This document shows positions 51,040 to 61,687 of a stretch of DNA of 64,000 nt, one piece after another. This DNA is from Cercis canadensis (taxonomy: Eukaryota > Streptophyta > Magnoliopsida > Fabales > Fabaceae): the NCBI GenBank assembly GCA_003255065.1, contig QAOA01005544.1, positions 434,001 to 498,000 on the forward strand, written 5' to 3'. The notes beneath the pieces were generated by a model that was not told where the DNA came from, ran no database searches, and saw only the letters and a program-made list of their open reading frames with translations. The position numbers and the translations under genes are program-made. Within the stretch, counting starts at the first letter, position 1. Each line of letters begins with the position of its first letter.

Positions 51040-51365
51040 TACAAAAAGTTCAAAAATGGCACCTTGACACACAATAGACTCAAATGCAGCCAACATAGAG
51101 TCTTTTTAAAATTTGGATATTTTTCATTTCTTAGGCACAAAAACATTAAGTTTTAGTGTTTAAACCTACCATAAGACTCTCAATCAAAGTGTGATTGGAG
51201 TTCAAAGGATGTCTTCATCAATTTGCAACACATTCTATACCTTGTAACCCATGTATGAGATACTATTCAAGCACATAATTATGTGGTCCAACAGTTACAA
51301 CGAAGGCATTAGAATTTGCTACAAAAGATAAATCCGACAAAAAATATGAGAAGCAATTGAACTTT
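51040..51365 (-). pseudogene. Decayed fragment of the 30K movement-protein-like family
   Basis: Two stretches (about 51040-51165 and 51176-51365) align with middle and 3' parts of the genes at 52460 and 57949. An example is CTCAAATGC then AGAGTCTTT then CATTTCTTAGGC, matching TTCAAATGC, AGAGTCTTC and CATTTCTTAGGC. It is an old, incomplete, broken copy. It shows that the array was once longer at this end. Confidence 0.7.
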
Positions 51366-52459
51366 ATGGCACCATCACATTACTATCATGAGATTTTCCT
51401 TTCCTTGTCATGCATTTACATGGCACTCGGAAGTGAAACACCTCTCTCCCTCTCCTTCTATCTGTTTTTTATTTTATTATTATTACTATTATTCCCCTTT
51501 GGCCAAATGATCACATTCTTCTACCTCTATAATATACTTGATTTGCTATCGAAATCCCTTCATCTGTCTCTCTCTTTCTATCCAAAACCCTGAGCTGATT
51601 ACCTCAGGCTCATACTGGCTGTTTTGGCTTATAACTTTGCTAGTAGGACAACACCGAACCAGTGATAGCTGTTTTTGGATCCTAGATGGCTAAAATTCAA
51701 GTGCTTAAAATTATAATTTCTCAACAATGTTTACTTTCAATCGATGTGCTATTACTTGAATGAACAAGAGTTGCTAACTTATTGCTTTTGATAAGAGAAA
51801 GGATGCATCTAACAACCTGTTCAATACGTTTACAAAGAACACAAAATGACTTTTGATAGCTAAAATTAACTCCCTGAATGATATAAAAGAAAAAAGTAGA
51901 GTGGGTTAATTTTTCAGTTTAACACTCACCCATAACTACTGAACCAGAAAAGAATTTTCAGTTTGACACCCTCCCCTCTTTCTGCCAAATAACTTTCTTA
52001 CCAAAGCAATTGATATGCGTAGGATGGAGGATAAATTATGATAGCTCCATTAAGCTTCAATTCGATGGTGAATGCATCCCACAATGAACTTGCTGAAACA
52101 AATAACTCAACTACTCTTTTTGTCCAAACATTTTCTTTTTCTTGGCAGTAAAAGCTCAATAAAACATCACTAGCTCAAATATATACAAACAAGGATTTAC
52201 AATGTTCCGAGAGGTTCAAGAACCAGACATACCATAAATTAACATAAAACAAGCAAACTAGGTGATCAAGAAGGAAGCAAAAGAAAAAATCTTGCTAGAA
52301 GCCAGTCCACATCATCTATCTACACTACACATGAGAATCTTGAAATTTGTCTTGAGGCCTCAAAAATGAGTGTCTTCGCTTTATGCGTTCTTCAGAAGTT
52401 GAAGCTTGCAGCAACTTGAGCTTGGGAAAGTGATGATCATTTGTCATCTAATTTATAAT

Positions 52460-53155
52460 CTATTGCTTTTCATTCTGATTAATTGATTTAGGCACTAGAA
52501 CTTTTGTGTTCTCAGTGTTCACCTCTAATACAGGACTGTTAAAGAGTGATTGGGGCTTAAGGGATGTCTTCATTAATTTGTAACACATTCTGTATGTGAT
52601 TTGTATAGTTTGAACAACTTCAGGCTGATCAATATGTGGCTCGATAGTCAAAACTAAGGCATTGGAATTTCCTAGATCAGACAAAGGTGATGAATAATTT
52701 GGGAACCAATTAAAGTTTAGGGCGCGTTGACGCACACTGTATTCAAATGCTACCAAGACAGAGTCTTCAAAGTTTGGAGATTTCCCATTTCTTAGGCGTA
52801 TTAATGCTGTCTCTGTGGGTTTAGCTGGTAGTGTTAAACGGGAAATTGAAACTTGGACCAAACCTATATGCAAAAACTTGTACTTGCTCCGATGGCTTCT
52901 TATAGCCTCTCTTGATAGCAAATGTACATCTTTTAATTTGTTTTCTAGCGTTAGCTTATTCTCTAGTATCTTAATTTTGTAACCTTTCAGAAAATTGACT
53001 CTAGAAAACATTGTTTTTTTATAGATTTGATGAATGGGTATTTTTGTTGTAGGATATCTTTTATACTCATCTTCTGCATGCACTATGCTATATTCTTCAT
53101 TTACATCACTTGAGGACTCCCTAAGACGTCTCACTCTGAAGACCGGGGCCGCCAT
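52460..53155 (-). CDS. Viral 30K movement-protein-like gene 1 (endogenous, open)
   Basis: 231 residues from ATG 53155 (MAAPVFRVRRLRESSSDV). It resembles the movement-protein domain of Caulimoviridae (30K superfamily), which lets plant viruses pass plasmodesmata. The features appear in family order: NFLKGYKIKIL, LLSREAIRSHRSKYKFLHIG followed by LVQVSI, LIRLRNGKSPNFEDSVLVAF, FNWFPNYSSPLSDL, LVLTIEPHI and YRMCYKLMKTSLKPQSL. No capsid, protease or reverse transcriptase lies beside it, so it stands alone. The frame looks whole. A 120-bp intron is inferred in the 5' leader (donor at 53293, acceptor at 53174), 20 bases before the ATG. Two codons upstream stay open without an ATG. Family placement is from memory of the motifs. 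Confidence 0.72.
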   Translation of the reverse strand: MAAPVFRVRRLRESSSDVNEEYSIVHAEDEYKRYPTTKIPIHQIYKKTMFSRVNFLKGYKIKILENKLTLENKLKDVHLLSREAIRSHRSKYKFLHIGLVQVSISRLTLPAKPTETALIRLRNGKSPNFEDSVLVAFEYSVRQRALNFNWFPNYSSPLSDLGNSNALVLTIEPHIDQPEVVQTIQITYRMCYKLMKTSLKPQSLFNSPVLEVNTENTKVLVPKSINQNEKQ

Positions 53156-53173
53156 AGGCAAAGCTAATTAACC

Positions 53174-53293
53174 CTAAACAAAGAACAGTTGCACACAAGA
53201 GTAATGAAAATGCTATTAATGGAATGAACGAAATGCAGATATCATGTATGTAGAATAAGGTAAGTGAATTGTACTACAGAAAAACGTGCTTAC
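53174..53293 (-). promoter_or_regulatory. Leader intron of movement-protein-like gene 1
   Basis: Minus-strand donor TTCAAA|GTAAGC and acceptor TTTGTTTAG|GG enclose 120 bases. The same arrangement is found in gene 2 (58783-58663) and gene 3 (61687-61576). Confidence 0.6.
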
Positions 53294-53837
53294 TTTGAAT
53301 GTCGGCAAATTTCTTCACTGCTTTAGAGATCCGAACCTTGATAAAGACAAGAAAATTTTATTTGTTAAGGATGAATGAAGCCTCAAAATGGTGTGGGGGA
53401 AGGATCTTAAAGCTCCTGCTTTCTGTCTTCCACTTGTGAAGAAACTGTTATAAGAAATTGAATTGAATTATTATATAATAAATCGTACATTAAATCATTT
53501 CGTTTAACCTTTACATTTTACTTTTGGCATTGCAGAGAATCATTTGCACAACGTCTAAAAAGAAAATGTTAAAATAATCACTAACTTTTTTTTTTTTTCT
53601 AGTGGGTAAAAACAACAACAAAAAATATCAGCTACCATAAAAAGAGAAAGTGGAAAACTATAGTGAATGAATCAATTATTTACAAATCGGTGCCTCGGAT
53701 CCTAATCCTTTAATCAGATCTTATCCTTATCTCATCATCAACTTTTGATTTTACCAGGGTAAAAGTGAAATGGCAAAAATGCTAGAAGATAAATAAAACC
53801 TTAAAAAATGAGAGGACGTTTATAAGTTGTAAGCTTT

Positions 53838-54750
53838 AGGGTATGTTTGAGAGTTTTTTTGGAGAGGAAAGGAGAGGAGAGGAGAGGAGAGGAATGAGAG
53901 AGTCAACTTTTTTGTTTGGGAGTTTTAAGTTTGAAAGGGGAAGGAAACCAATGGTTAAACTTTGACCCTTACACTCTTTTTTCGATTCACAAATTTCAAC
54001 CCCCCAAATTGGGGGGTTTGGAGGGGTAAAGAATTAATTGACTATTTTGCCCATACTGTCTGGTTTGCAAATTGCAAGGATGTCCTCAATTTTTGTTCTT
54101 CGAACGGCAGTGAGTATTTATTGGATTGTGGAAATGAATCTGTCTACTACCATTGAATTGTTTGATAAGAAAAAAAAAAACAAAAAAGTTAAAGTTTTAT
54201 GTTTAAATTGTAATTATTTTATATTTCTAATTAAAATTTTTAATTATATCCATCTAATGAAAAAATTACAGATAATCCCTTCTATCATCACTCTAATTTA
54301 ATTAATTGAACCCATAAAGCAATAGAATTTGCATAATTTTTTAGATGTAAAGTTTATTTTCTTTTTGAAAATATATAGTATATTAATTTTTTTATGACTC
54401 ATTAGAAGCTATAAGTATATATTATATATTAATAATTTTATATTTATGAAATTTTACATTTTTATGTAAATTTTACTTAATTAGAGTATGAATTCGGTTA
54501 TTGTTAATTTTTATTTTTTAATAAATAAATAATTATTATATTTATAATTAAAAAAATTGAATTAAAAAAAAAGAGTGAAAATATAATAAAAGGTAAATTA
54601 GTAAAAATATTTTATAATAGAATTTTTCTTTCATTTCTTTTTTTTTTTGTTTATTTTAATCATCCAAACAAAAGAGAGGAAAACTCCTCTATTTTCTTTT
54701 CTTTCCTTCTCTTCCCTCTCCTCTCCTCTCCAAAAAAAAACTCTCAAACA
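53838..54750. mobile_element. TIR element of about 910 bp inside duplication block 1
   Basis: The left end has GTATGTTTGAGAGTTTTTTT then GGAGAGGAAAGGAGAGG. The right end is close to its reverse complement (GGAGAGG-TTTTTTTTTGGAG read inward from TGTTTGAGAG). It is absent from the otherwise matching block 2, where the sequence runs through, so it inserted after the duplication or was excised from the other copy. It holds no transposase-like frame. The target duplication is unclear; a hAT- or Harbinger-type MITE relative is possible. Confidence 0.6.
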
Positions 54751-54879
54751 AGGTGCATCATATAATTGAGTTTTTCTGATTAAATTTATCATTTTTTAAG
54801 TTAAACTAATTTTACAATTAATTATTGGTGTAACGAAGTATACAAAAATTATATGTAAAATTATAATATTAGAGCAATT

Positions 54880-57004
54880 TGCACAACTTGCATCAGTAAG
54901 AAATGACTCACGCCCTGACTATAAAATCCTCACAAAACAGAATAACTGGGAGCAAAATAGGAAAAAAGAGACAGAGGGGACATAGAGAGTAAGAGTAGAC
55001 ACAGAGAGGTACATGGAGAGAACCAAAATTCCGAAATAGATAAGAGGGAAGTTAGGAGATATGGTAATACATGAGAGATACAAAGAGCAATATACAGAGG
55101 AGATACCAGAGAACACAATTCTTCTATATACATACTGAAAAATTTTGAAGAGAAATTCTGGAAAAAAAAAAGGGGGGGAAATCTTTGAAGAAAAGGGGAA
55201 AAGGGTCTCAAAGAGGTATTTTTTCTGTTCTCTTATCTCCATTATCTCTACTAGAATACATTCATCCCAAAATCCCCAACTTCTAGAGGAGCAAAAACCT
55301 TAAAAAAAAATTGAGAGAACCAAACAGAGACACCACCGCAGAGTGGGAGAACCAATCTTTCGGCCAAACAAAAATCAAATCAGCTCCATACCCATCTTCT
55401 GCCTTTTAGAGAGAGGAAATGGGAGTTAGAGAGAGAAAAATCTTTTTTTTAGAGAGAGAAACAGAATTTCAGAGAGAGAAATAGAGAGAGGGTTTTCTTA
55501 CCTTAGTCACCGTTGGTGGAAAGCAAAGCTAAATCCATGGAGTCCTGCCCTTCCTTTTCCTCCCTGCTGCGTCTCCCTTTTCTGTTCCAGTTCCCTTTTT
55601 CCTTTGTGTGCGTTTTTATGTTTTTGGTTATTAAGTCATTTTCTTGTTTTGAATTAAGTTGGTTTGGGCTTTTATTTGTTTAGGTTTCATTTTGTTTTGT
55701 GTTGATTTTGTTTGGACCTTTTTGTTTGAGCCTTGGTTTAGTTATATTTTGTTATTTTTGTTTTTTATGTGAGCTGTTCTTTTTTTGGGCTGAACTATTC
55801 GTAAGTTAGAATTATTTTTGAAATGATTTGGTCTATGTTTCTTGTCTTGACTGAAACAAGCCCGCGCTAGCAGCCCAATTTTTTTTTTTTTTGTTATTAT
55901 CTTAGTTTTTTGTTTTAGTATTATTTAGATTGGACTTAGTATTAATGTTAATCTTTTGATTTCTTTTGATAAAAGATCTATTAATAATGTGTAGATTAGT
56001 TATTATTTAGTGACTAAGTTCAATTATTATTATTATATATAAGCATGCTTTTAATTATTATTTTTATTTATCCTATGTGTTCTGTTGTCATGACCTTTTC
56101 ATTTTACCTTATGAATGAAATAAAATCAAAGCCCAGTGACTAACTAGATTGGAGAAGAATTGTATTAACAACCTTTCTTAATTTTCTTAAGGTGAGGGAT
56201 AATTTTTTGGTTATGCCAGAGATATTGGAGTGGTCAATAAAACTCTCAATATTGCTTTGATTCTTTTAATTATTGTAATTTTTGACATTTTACATTGCAT
56301 TTATCTCATTTTATTATTATTTTTGTTCATGCTGGAATAAGATTACGACGAGATAATAGTTAAGTACAATTGTGATTAAGACAATTCATTGACATCTCAA
56401 AGGTGATGAGCGTCACTTTAGTATTTCTAGATGTACTAATAGACTTAAAGAAAAATCTCTGATAAAAATATTTTCTCATGAATCTCGAACTCATTTCTTG
56501 AACGTATAATAAATTGTCTTTCGTGTATCTAGTTATCACTCAGTGAAATTGCTAAAAATCGCCTGTGATGGAATAATAGAAGATAATTGTAATGACAATC
56601 ACCGTCTCTACCCAATAATCTTAAGACATTCTTTTAAGTTTTGCCAAAAGTGTTGACGGAGCGTAATAACACATTAATCTATTTTAAAATATAATTTAAG
56701 GACCAATTTCATTCAACAATTTTTAGATGATATAAAATTAAATTAGTAACTATTCGCTACAACGGGCGTTAGGATGCTAATATCTTCCTTACACATAATC
56801 AACTCTCTTATCAAACTCTAATAATGTAGACCAAATTTTTTTTATAGGCATTCAATCATATTTTAAATCGATTGATGGTGACTCCATAAGTTTTCTTTAA
56901 TATTTTTTTTTTCATTAAAAAGTTTTTCAAAATTTACACTTTTACACTTCTATTTTTCACTGTCTCACGTCGTGGATCTCCCCTCCGAGAGGGATGTTGC
57001 GACA
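54880..57004 (-). mobile_element. Ogre/Tat-like (Ty3/gypsy) LTR fragment or solo LTR, fossil
   Basis: Read on the minus strand, it begins TGTCGCAACATCCCTCTCGG. It continues with GTGAAAAATAGAAGTGTAAA, TGGAGTCACCATCAATC and GGAAGATATTAGCATCC followed by CTAACGCCCGTTG. These are recalled signatures of the 5' part of Ogre/Tat LTRs. No gag, protease or polymerase sequence follows. It separates duplication blocks 1 and 2. The left boundary is not resolved and no target duplication was established. Pyrimidine/GA-rich stretches near 54960-55500 give chance open frames. Confidence 0.5.
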
Positions 57005-57948
57005 ACTATTATTCTCCTTTGGCCAAATGATCACATTCTTCTACCTCTATAAGATACTTGATTTGCTATCGAAGTCCCTTCATCTGTCTCTCTCTTTCTA
57101 TCCAAAACCCTGAGCTGCTTACCTAATAGGCTCATACTGGCTGTTTTGGCTTATAACTTTGCTAGTAGGACAACACCGAACCAGTGATAGCTGTTTTTGG
57201 ATCCTAGATGACTAAAATTCAAGCGCTTAAAATTATAATTTCTCAACAATCGATGTGCTATTACTTGAATGAACAAGAGTTGCTAACTTATTGCTTTTGA
57301 TAAGAGAAAGGATGCATCTAACAACCTGTTCAATACGTTTACAAAGAACATACACTAATGACTTTTGATAGCTAAAATTAACTCCCTGGATGATATAAAA
57401 GAAAAAAGTAGAGTGGGTTAATTTTTCAGTTTAACACTCACCATTAACTACTGAACCAGAAAAAGAATTTTCAGTTTGACACCCTCGTCTCCTTCTGCCA
57501 AATAACTTTCTTACCAAAGCAATTGATATGCGTAGGATGGAGGGTAAATTATGATAGCTCCATTAAGCTTCAATTCGATGGTGAATGCATCCCACAATGA
57601 ACTTGCTGAAACAAATAACTCAACTACTCTTTTTGTCCAAACATTTTCTTTTTCTTGGCAGTAAAAGCTCAATAAAACATCACTAGCTCAAATATATACA
57701 AACAAGGATTTACAATGTTCCGAGAGGTTCAAGAACCAGGCATACCATAAATTAACATAAAACAAGCAAACTAGTTGATCAAGAAGGAAGCAAAAGAAAA
57801 AATCCTACTAGAAGCCAGTCCACATCATCTATCTACACATGAGAATCTTGAAATTTGTCTTGAGGCCTCAAAATGCGTTCTTCAGAAGTTGAAGCTTGCA
57901 GCAACTTGAGCTTGGGAAAGTGATGATCATTGTCATCTAATTTATAAT

Positions 57949-58644
57949 CTATTGCTTTTCATTCTGATTAATTGATTTAGGCACTAGAACTTTTGTTTTC
58001 TCAGTGTTCACCTCTAACACAGGACTGTCAAAGAGTGATTGGGGCTTAAGGGATGTCTTCATTAATTTGTAACACATTCTGTATGTGATTTGTATAGTTT
58101 GAACAACTTCAGGCTCATCAATATGTGGCTCGATAGTCAGAACTAAGGCATTGGAATTTCCTAGATCAGACAAAGGTGATGAATAATTTGGGAACCAATT
58201 AAAGTTTAGGGCGCGTTGACGCACACTGTATTCAAATGCTACCAAGACAGAGTCTTCAAAGTTTGGAGATTTCCCATTTCTTAGGCGTATTAATACTGTC
58301 TCCATGGGTTTATCTGGCATTGTTAAACGGGAAATTGAAACTTGGACCAAACCTATATGCAAAAACTTGTACTTGCTCCGATGGCTTCTTATAGCCTCTC
58401 TTGATAGCAAATGTACATCTTTTTGTTTGTTTCCTAGTATTAGCTTTTTCTCTAGTATCTTAATTTTGTAACCTTTCAGAAAATTGACTCTAGAAAACAT
58501 TGTTTGTTTATAGATTTGATGAATGGGTATTTTTGTTGTAGGATATCTTTTATACTCATCTTCTGCATGCACTATGCTATATTCTTCACTTACATCACTT
58601 GAGGACTCCCTAAGACGTCTCACTCTGAAGCCCGGGATCTCCAT
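57949..58644 (-). CDS. Viral 30K movement-protein-like gene 2 (endogenous, open)
   Basis: 231 residues from ATG 58644 (MEIPGFRVRRLRESSSDV). It differs from gene 1 at about 16 residues (roughly 93% identical) and has the same length. The central motifs KFLHIGLVQVSI, NFEDSVLVAFEYSV and YRMCYKLMK are unchanged, while several differences cluster in the variable stretch around residues 62-75. The frame looks whole. It lies in duplication block 2 with the same leader intron (58783-58663). Retention of two open, alignable copies without any partner viral gene suggests a host role or recent duplication; sequence alone cannot separate these. Confidence 0.72.
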   Translation of the reverse strand: MEIPGFRVRRLRESSSDVSEEYSIVHAEDEYKRYPTTKIPIHQIYKQTMFSRVNFLKGYKIKILEKKLILGNKQKDVHLLSREAIRSHRSKYKFLHIGLVQVSISRLTMPDKPMETVLIRLRNGKSPNFEDSVLVAFEYSVRQRALNFNWFPNYSSPLSDLGNSNALVLTIEPHIDEPEVVQTIQITYRMCYKLMKTSLKPQSLFDSPVLEVNTEKTKVLVPKSINQNEKQ

Positions 58645-58662
58645 AGGCAAAGCTAATTAACC

Positions 58663-58783
58663 CTAAACAAAGAACAGTTGCACACAAGAGTAATGAAAAT
58701 GCTATTAATGGAATGGAACGAAACGCAGATATCATGTAGGTAGAATAAGGTAAGTAAATTGTACTACAGAAAAACGTGCTTAC
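58663..58783 (-). promoter_or_regulatory. Leader intron of movement-protein-like gene 2
   Basis: 121 bases between donor TTCAAA|GTAAGC and acceptor TTTGTTTAG|GG, colinear with the intron of gene 1. Confidence 0.6.
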
Positions 58784-60150
58784 TTTGAATGTCGGCAAAT
58801 TTCTTCACTGCTTTATAGATCCGAACCTTGACAAAGATAAGAAAATTTTATTTGTTAAGGATGAATGAAGCCTCAAAATTGTTTGGGGGAAGGATTTTAG
58901 AGCTCCTGCTTTCTGTCTTCCACTTGTGAAGAAACTGTTATAAGAAATTGAATTGAATTATTATATAATAAATCGTACATTACATCATTTCGTTTAACCT
59001 TTACATTTTACTTTTGGCATTGCAGAGAATCATTTGCACAATGCCCAAAAAGAAAATGTTAAAATAATCACTAACTTTTTTTTCTAGTGGGAAAAAACAA
59101 AAACATCAGCTATCATAAAAAGAGAGTGAATGAATCAATTATTTACAAATTGGTGCCTCGGATCCTAATCCTTTAATCATATCTTACCCTTATCTCATCA
59201 TCAACTTTTGATTTTACCAGGGTAAAAGTGAAATGGCAAAAATGCTAGAAGATAAATAAAACCTTAAAAAATGAGAGGACGTTTATAAGTTAGTTTTAAG
59301 ATAAGGTGCATCATATAATTGATAAATGTTTGCTAACAAAAGATCATAAATAAAATAAAATAAAAAATCCTTTGTATCAAAATAGCACATTGTTAACATA
59401 TAAAAAGTACCACATCAATAAAGAAATAAATATCTTTACTAACACTATAGTTTTAGCATTTTTTTTTTTTAAATATAGCAGCTTTCTATAAAACGATAGC
59501 ACAAAATTCTTTCAAACTTATAATAGATTAAAATTAAAGGTCATGGTAAGCTACCACCCCTTAAAAATAGAAAATAGTGCTACCATATTCTCTTTGCCTA
59601 CAAAAATAAAATAAAATAAATGAAATAATTATAACTCATCTTCGTAAATGCAGCCTTGAATGAAATCTCTGAACGTTCTCTTTAGTAGTGCATGTCTTGC
59701 ATTTTACCGTGGGAGAAAATTACTTGTTACAACTTACAAGGTGCAGAACTGAGAAGCAACAAATTGTAGCTTCTCAAATCTTAATTCTACCACATCCAAA
59801 AAAAAAATAAAAAAATCTTACTTCTACTCCTCGGTAAGGTGCAATCCCATCATCAGGAATACCAAATTAACATGCACTTAATCTTTAATTGTAGAATAAA
59901 AGTAATAATTAAATAATGAAATTTACACATAAGTTTGCAAAGAGAAAGGATATTATTAGGGCAAATGTTTCGAATTGGTCTAAACACTACATTGCAGAAA
60001 GTTAAGTTTAAACGGTATATATATATATATATATATCCTCTTACATGTAAGTTTTTCTGATTAAATTTATCATTTTTTAAGTTAAACTAATTTTACAATT
60101 AATTGGAGGTGTAACGAAGTATACAAAAATTATATGTAAAATTATAATAA

Positions 60151-60820
60151 AAAAAATAAGTCTAACTGTTATTACTCAAATGAGAGAGATGAAGTGTAAT
60201 AGTTAGCTAAAGTCTCTATCATGACATCTCAATAATTGTACTACAAAGTTTCTTTTGCTATTGCTTGGAAACTTTCGGAGCAAGCCATAAAATTGTTGGT
60301 GACGACTACTCTTTTTCTTCTGCTGACTCTTCCTTTGGATCTGCCTAGTATTGAATAATTGAAGTGCAATGAAAATGTACGTCACCGTCATGAACATATA
60401 TCACAATAATTGTACTATATTAATTTCTTCTTTTTCCTCTTTCAATAATGTTGTGAATCTTGTACCGTATCTTACTATCTCCTTCATCATTTGGAAGCAT
60501 TTGTTATTATCTTCATTCAGCTACAATGCTTGAAATTATAAAAATTTCTTTCTAATTTCAATTGTTGTAAGACTAAAATGTTCAACTTAATTAGAAATAA
60601 CCTTGAATCATACAGATAAGGAGCTAAATGCTAGTACTCCATATAATTCCATAGATATCACAAACAAAATATTTAACTAATGAACTAGCCAGGTGGATTA
60701 AAAAGTAAGCAGAAAGAAAACTGCACGTTACAGTCCAAATACACATGAGAATCTTGAAATTTGGCTTGATTCCTCAAAGATCAATTTGAACGATGTCCTC
60801 AGAAGTTGAAGAACAACACT
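60151..60820. other. Spacer between movement-protein-like genes 2 and 3
   Basis: Contains ATCTCAATAATTGTACTA near 60225, which also occurs at about 62655 and, diverged, at 62985. These look like repeated remnants of the same upstream or downstream region of array units. 60730-60820 matches the 3' flanks of genes 1 and 4 (CATGAGAATCTTGAAATTTG and CAGAAGTTGAAG). Confidence 0.5.
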
Positions 60821-61561
60821 TCATCTAATTTGTGAGGTACCAATCATTTTACCTTGAAGGATAACTTGGTTCCCGTTAGTTGTAGGTACAAGAATGTTTG
60901 ATAGTTGAGTATTCAACTCCAATTTAGGACCTTCGATTAAATATTGGGGTTCAAGATTCGCTTTCATTAATTTGTAACACATCTTGTATTCAACTGCTAA
61001 AGGTTTCCTCCCTTTCAGCATATTGTACTTATGTGGCTGAACAGTTAGAAGCAAAGATTCAAAATTGGTGAGACCAGACAAAGATAATGAGTAATCTGGG
61101 TACCAATTAAAGAATTGGGGGCCGTCAATGGTAACACTAGTCTCAAACGCCACCAAGATAGAGTCTTTAAGGTTGGCACGTCTTGCATCCCTCAGACATA
61201 TCGATACTGCCGTGTCTTCTAACTTCATTGTGAGAGGAAAAAGAAGAACTTGCACCAATCCTATATGCAGAAAGCAATATTTCTTTTGGTACCTTCTAAT
61301 TGCATCTTTGGAGAGTAAAATTATATCTTCCTGTTTTTCCTCTGTTGAGAGAGACTGTTTCAAAGTCTTGATTTTGTAACCATTCAGAAAATTTATTCGA
61401 GAAAGCATGCTCTGTTTATAGATTTGACCAGTTGGTATTCTTGGGAAATACCCCTCAATCAAAACCTGCTCTAAGTTAGTTATGGTATATTCTTGCTGAC
61501 CTGCATCATTTGAGGATTCTTGATGGGGAGAGCTCCTGATTTGGGAAGCTGATGCTGCCAT
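60821..61561 (-). CDS. Viral 30K movement-protein-like gene 3 (endogenous, open)
   Basis: 246 residues from ATG 61561 (MAASASQIRSSPHQESSND). A diverged paralogue of genes 1 and 2 with the same motif order: IYKQSMLSRINFLNGYKIKT, LLSKDAIRRYQKKYCFLHIG followed by LVQVLLFPL, ICLRDARRANLKDSILVAFE, FFNWYPDYSLSLSGL, LLLTVQPHKYN, and YKMCYKLMKANLEPQYLIEG. LRDAR-N is nearer to the Caulimoviridae motif than RLRNGKS of genes 1 and 2, so this copy may be more ancestral. The C-terminus is 15 residues longer (GNQVILQGKMIG). The frame looks whole. Leader intron is inferred at 61687-61576. 3' flanking sequence is shared with genes 1, 2 and 4. Confidence 0.72.
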   Translation of the reverse strand: MAASASQIRSSPHQESSNDAGQQEYTITNLEQVLIEGYFPRIPTGQIYKQSMLSRINFLNGYKIKTLKQSLSTEEKQEDIILLSKDAIRRYQKKYCFLHIGLVQVLLFPLTMKLEDTAVSICLRDARRANLKDSILVAFETSVTIDGPQFFNWYPDYSLSLSGLTNFESLLLTVQPHKYNMLKGRKPLAVEYKMCYKLMKANLEPQYLIEGPKLELNTQLSNILVPTTNGNQVILQGKMIGTSQIR

Positions 61562-61575
61562 TACTAGTGACGATC

Positions 61576-61687
61576 CTACGAAACACAGTAAGGTGAGTGT
61601 ATAAATGGTAAGGAACTCAAATCTTTAGCTAGAAATTAAATTATTAAGTTCATATAAAAGGTGAGGAAAAACAGATATGCAGCTTAC
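61576..61687 (-). promoter_or_regulatory. Leader intron of movement-protein-like gene 3
   Basis: 112 bases between donor TTTCAAA|GTAAGC and acceptor GTTTCGTAG|GATC, 14 bases before the ATG. Position and donor sequence are as in genes 1 and 2, although the rest has diverged. Confidence 0.55.

Larger units (their letters stand above)
51485..54870. repeat. Segmental duplication block 1 (carries movement-protein-like gene 1)
   Basis: Near-identical to 57005-60150 over the gene, its leader and about 1 kb of 3' flank, with only scattered substitutions and small indels. It is interrupted at 53838-54750 by a TIR element absent from block 2. Similarity resumes at AAGGTGCATCATATAATTGA and fades at about 54870. 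Confidence 0.85.
57005..60150. repeat. Segmental duplication block 2 (carries movement-protein-like gene 2)
   Basis: Partner of 51485-54870. Similarity is continuous from the 3' flank through the gene and leader to about 59321. It is then interrupted by some 730 bases not found in block 1 (59322-60050), and resumes at GTTTTTCTGATTAAATTTAT up to about 60150. The extra segment is AT-rich with no recognisable gene and contains a (TA)n tract at about 60016-60036. Confidence 0.82.

Noticed and set aside
54919-55242. Minus-strand open frames rich in Phe/Ser/Leu
   Set aside because: They arise from a GA/TC-rich low-complexity stretch inside the LTR fragment.
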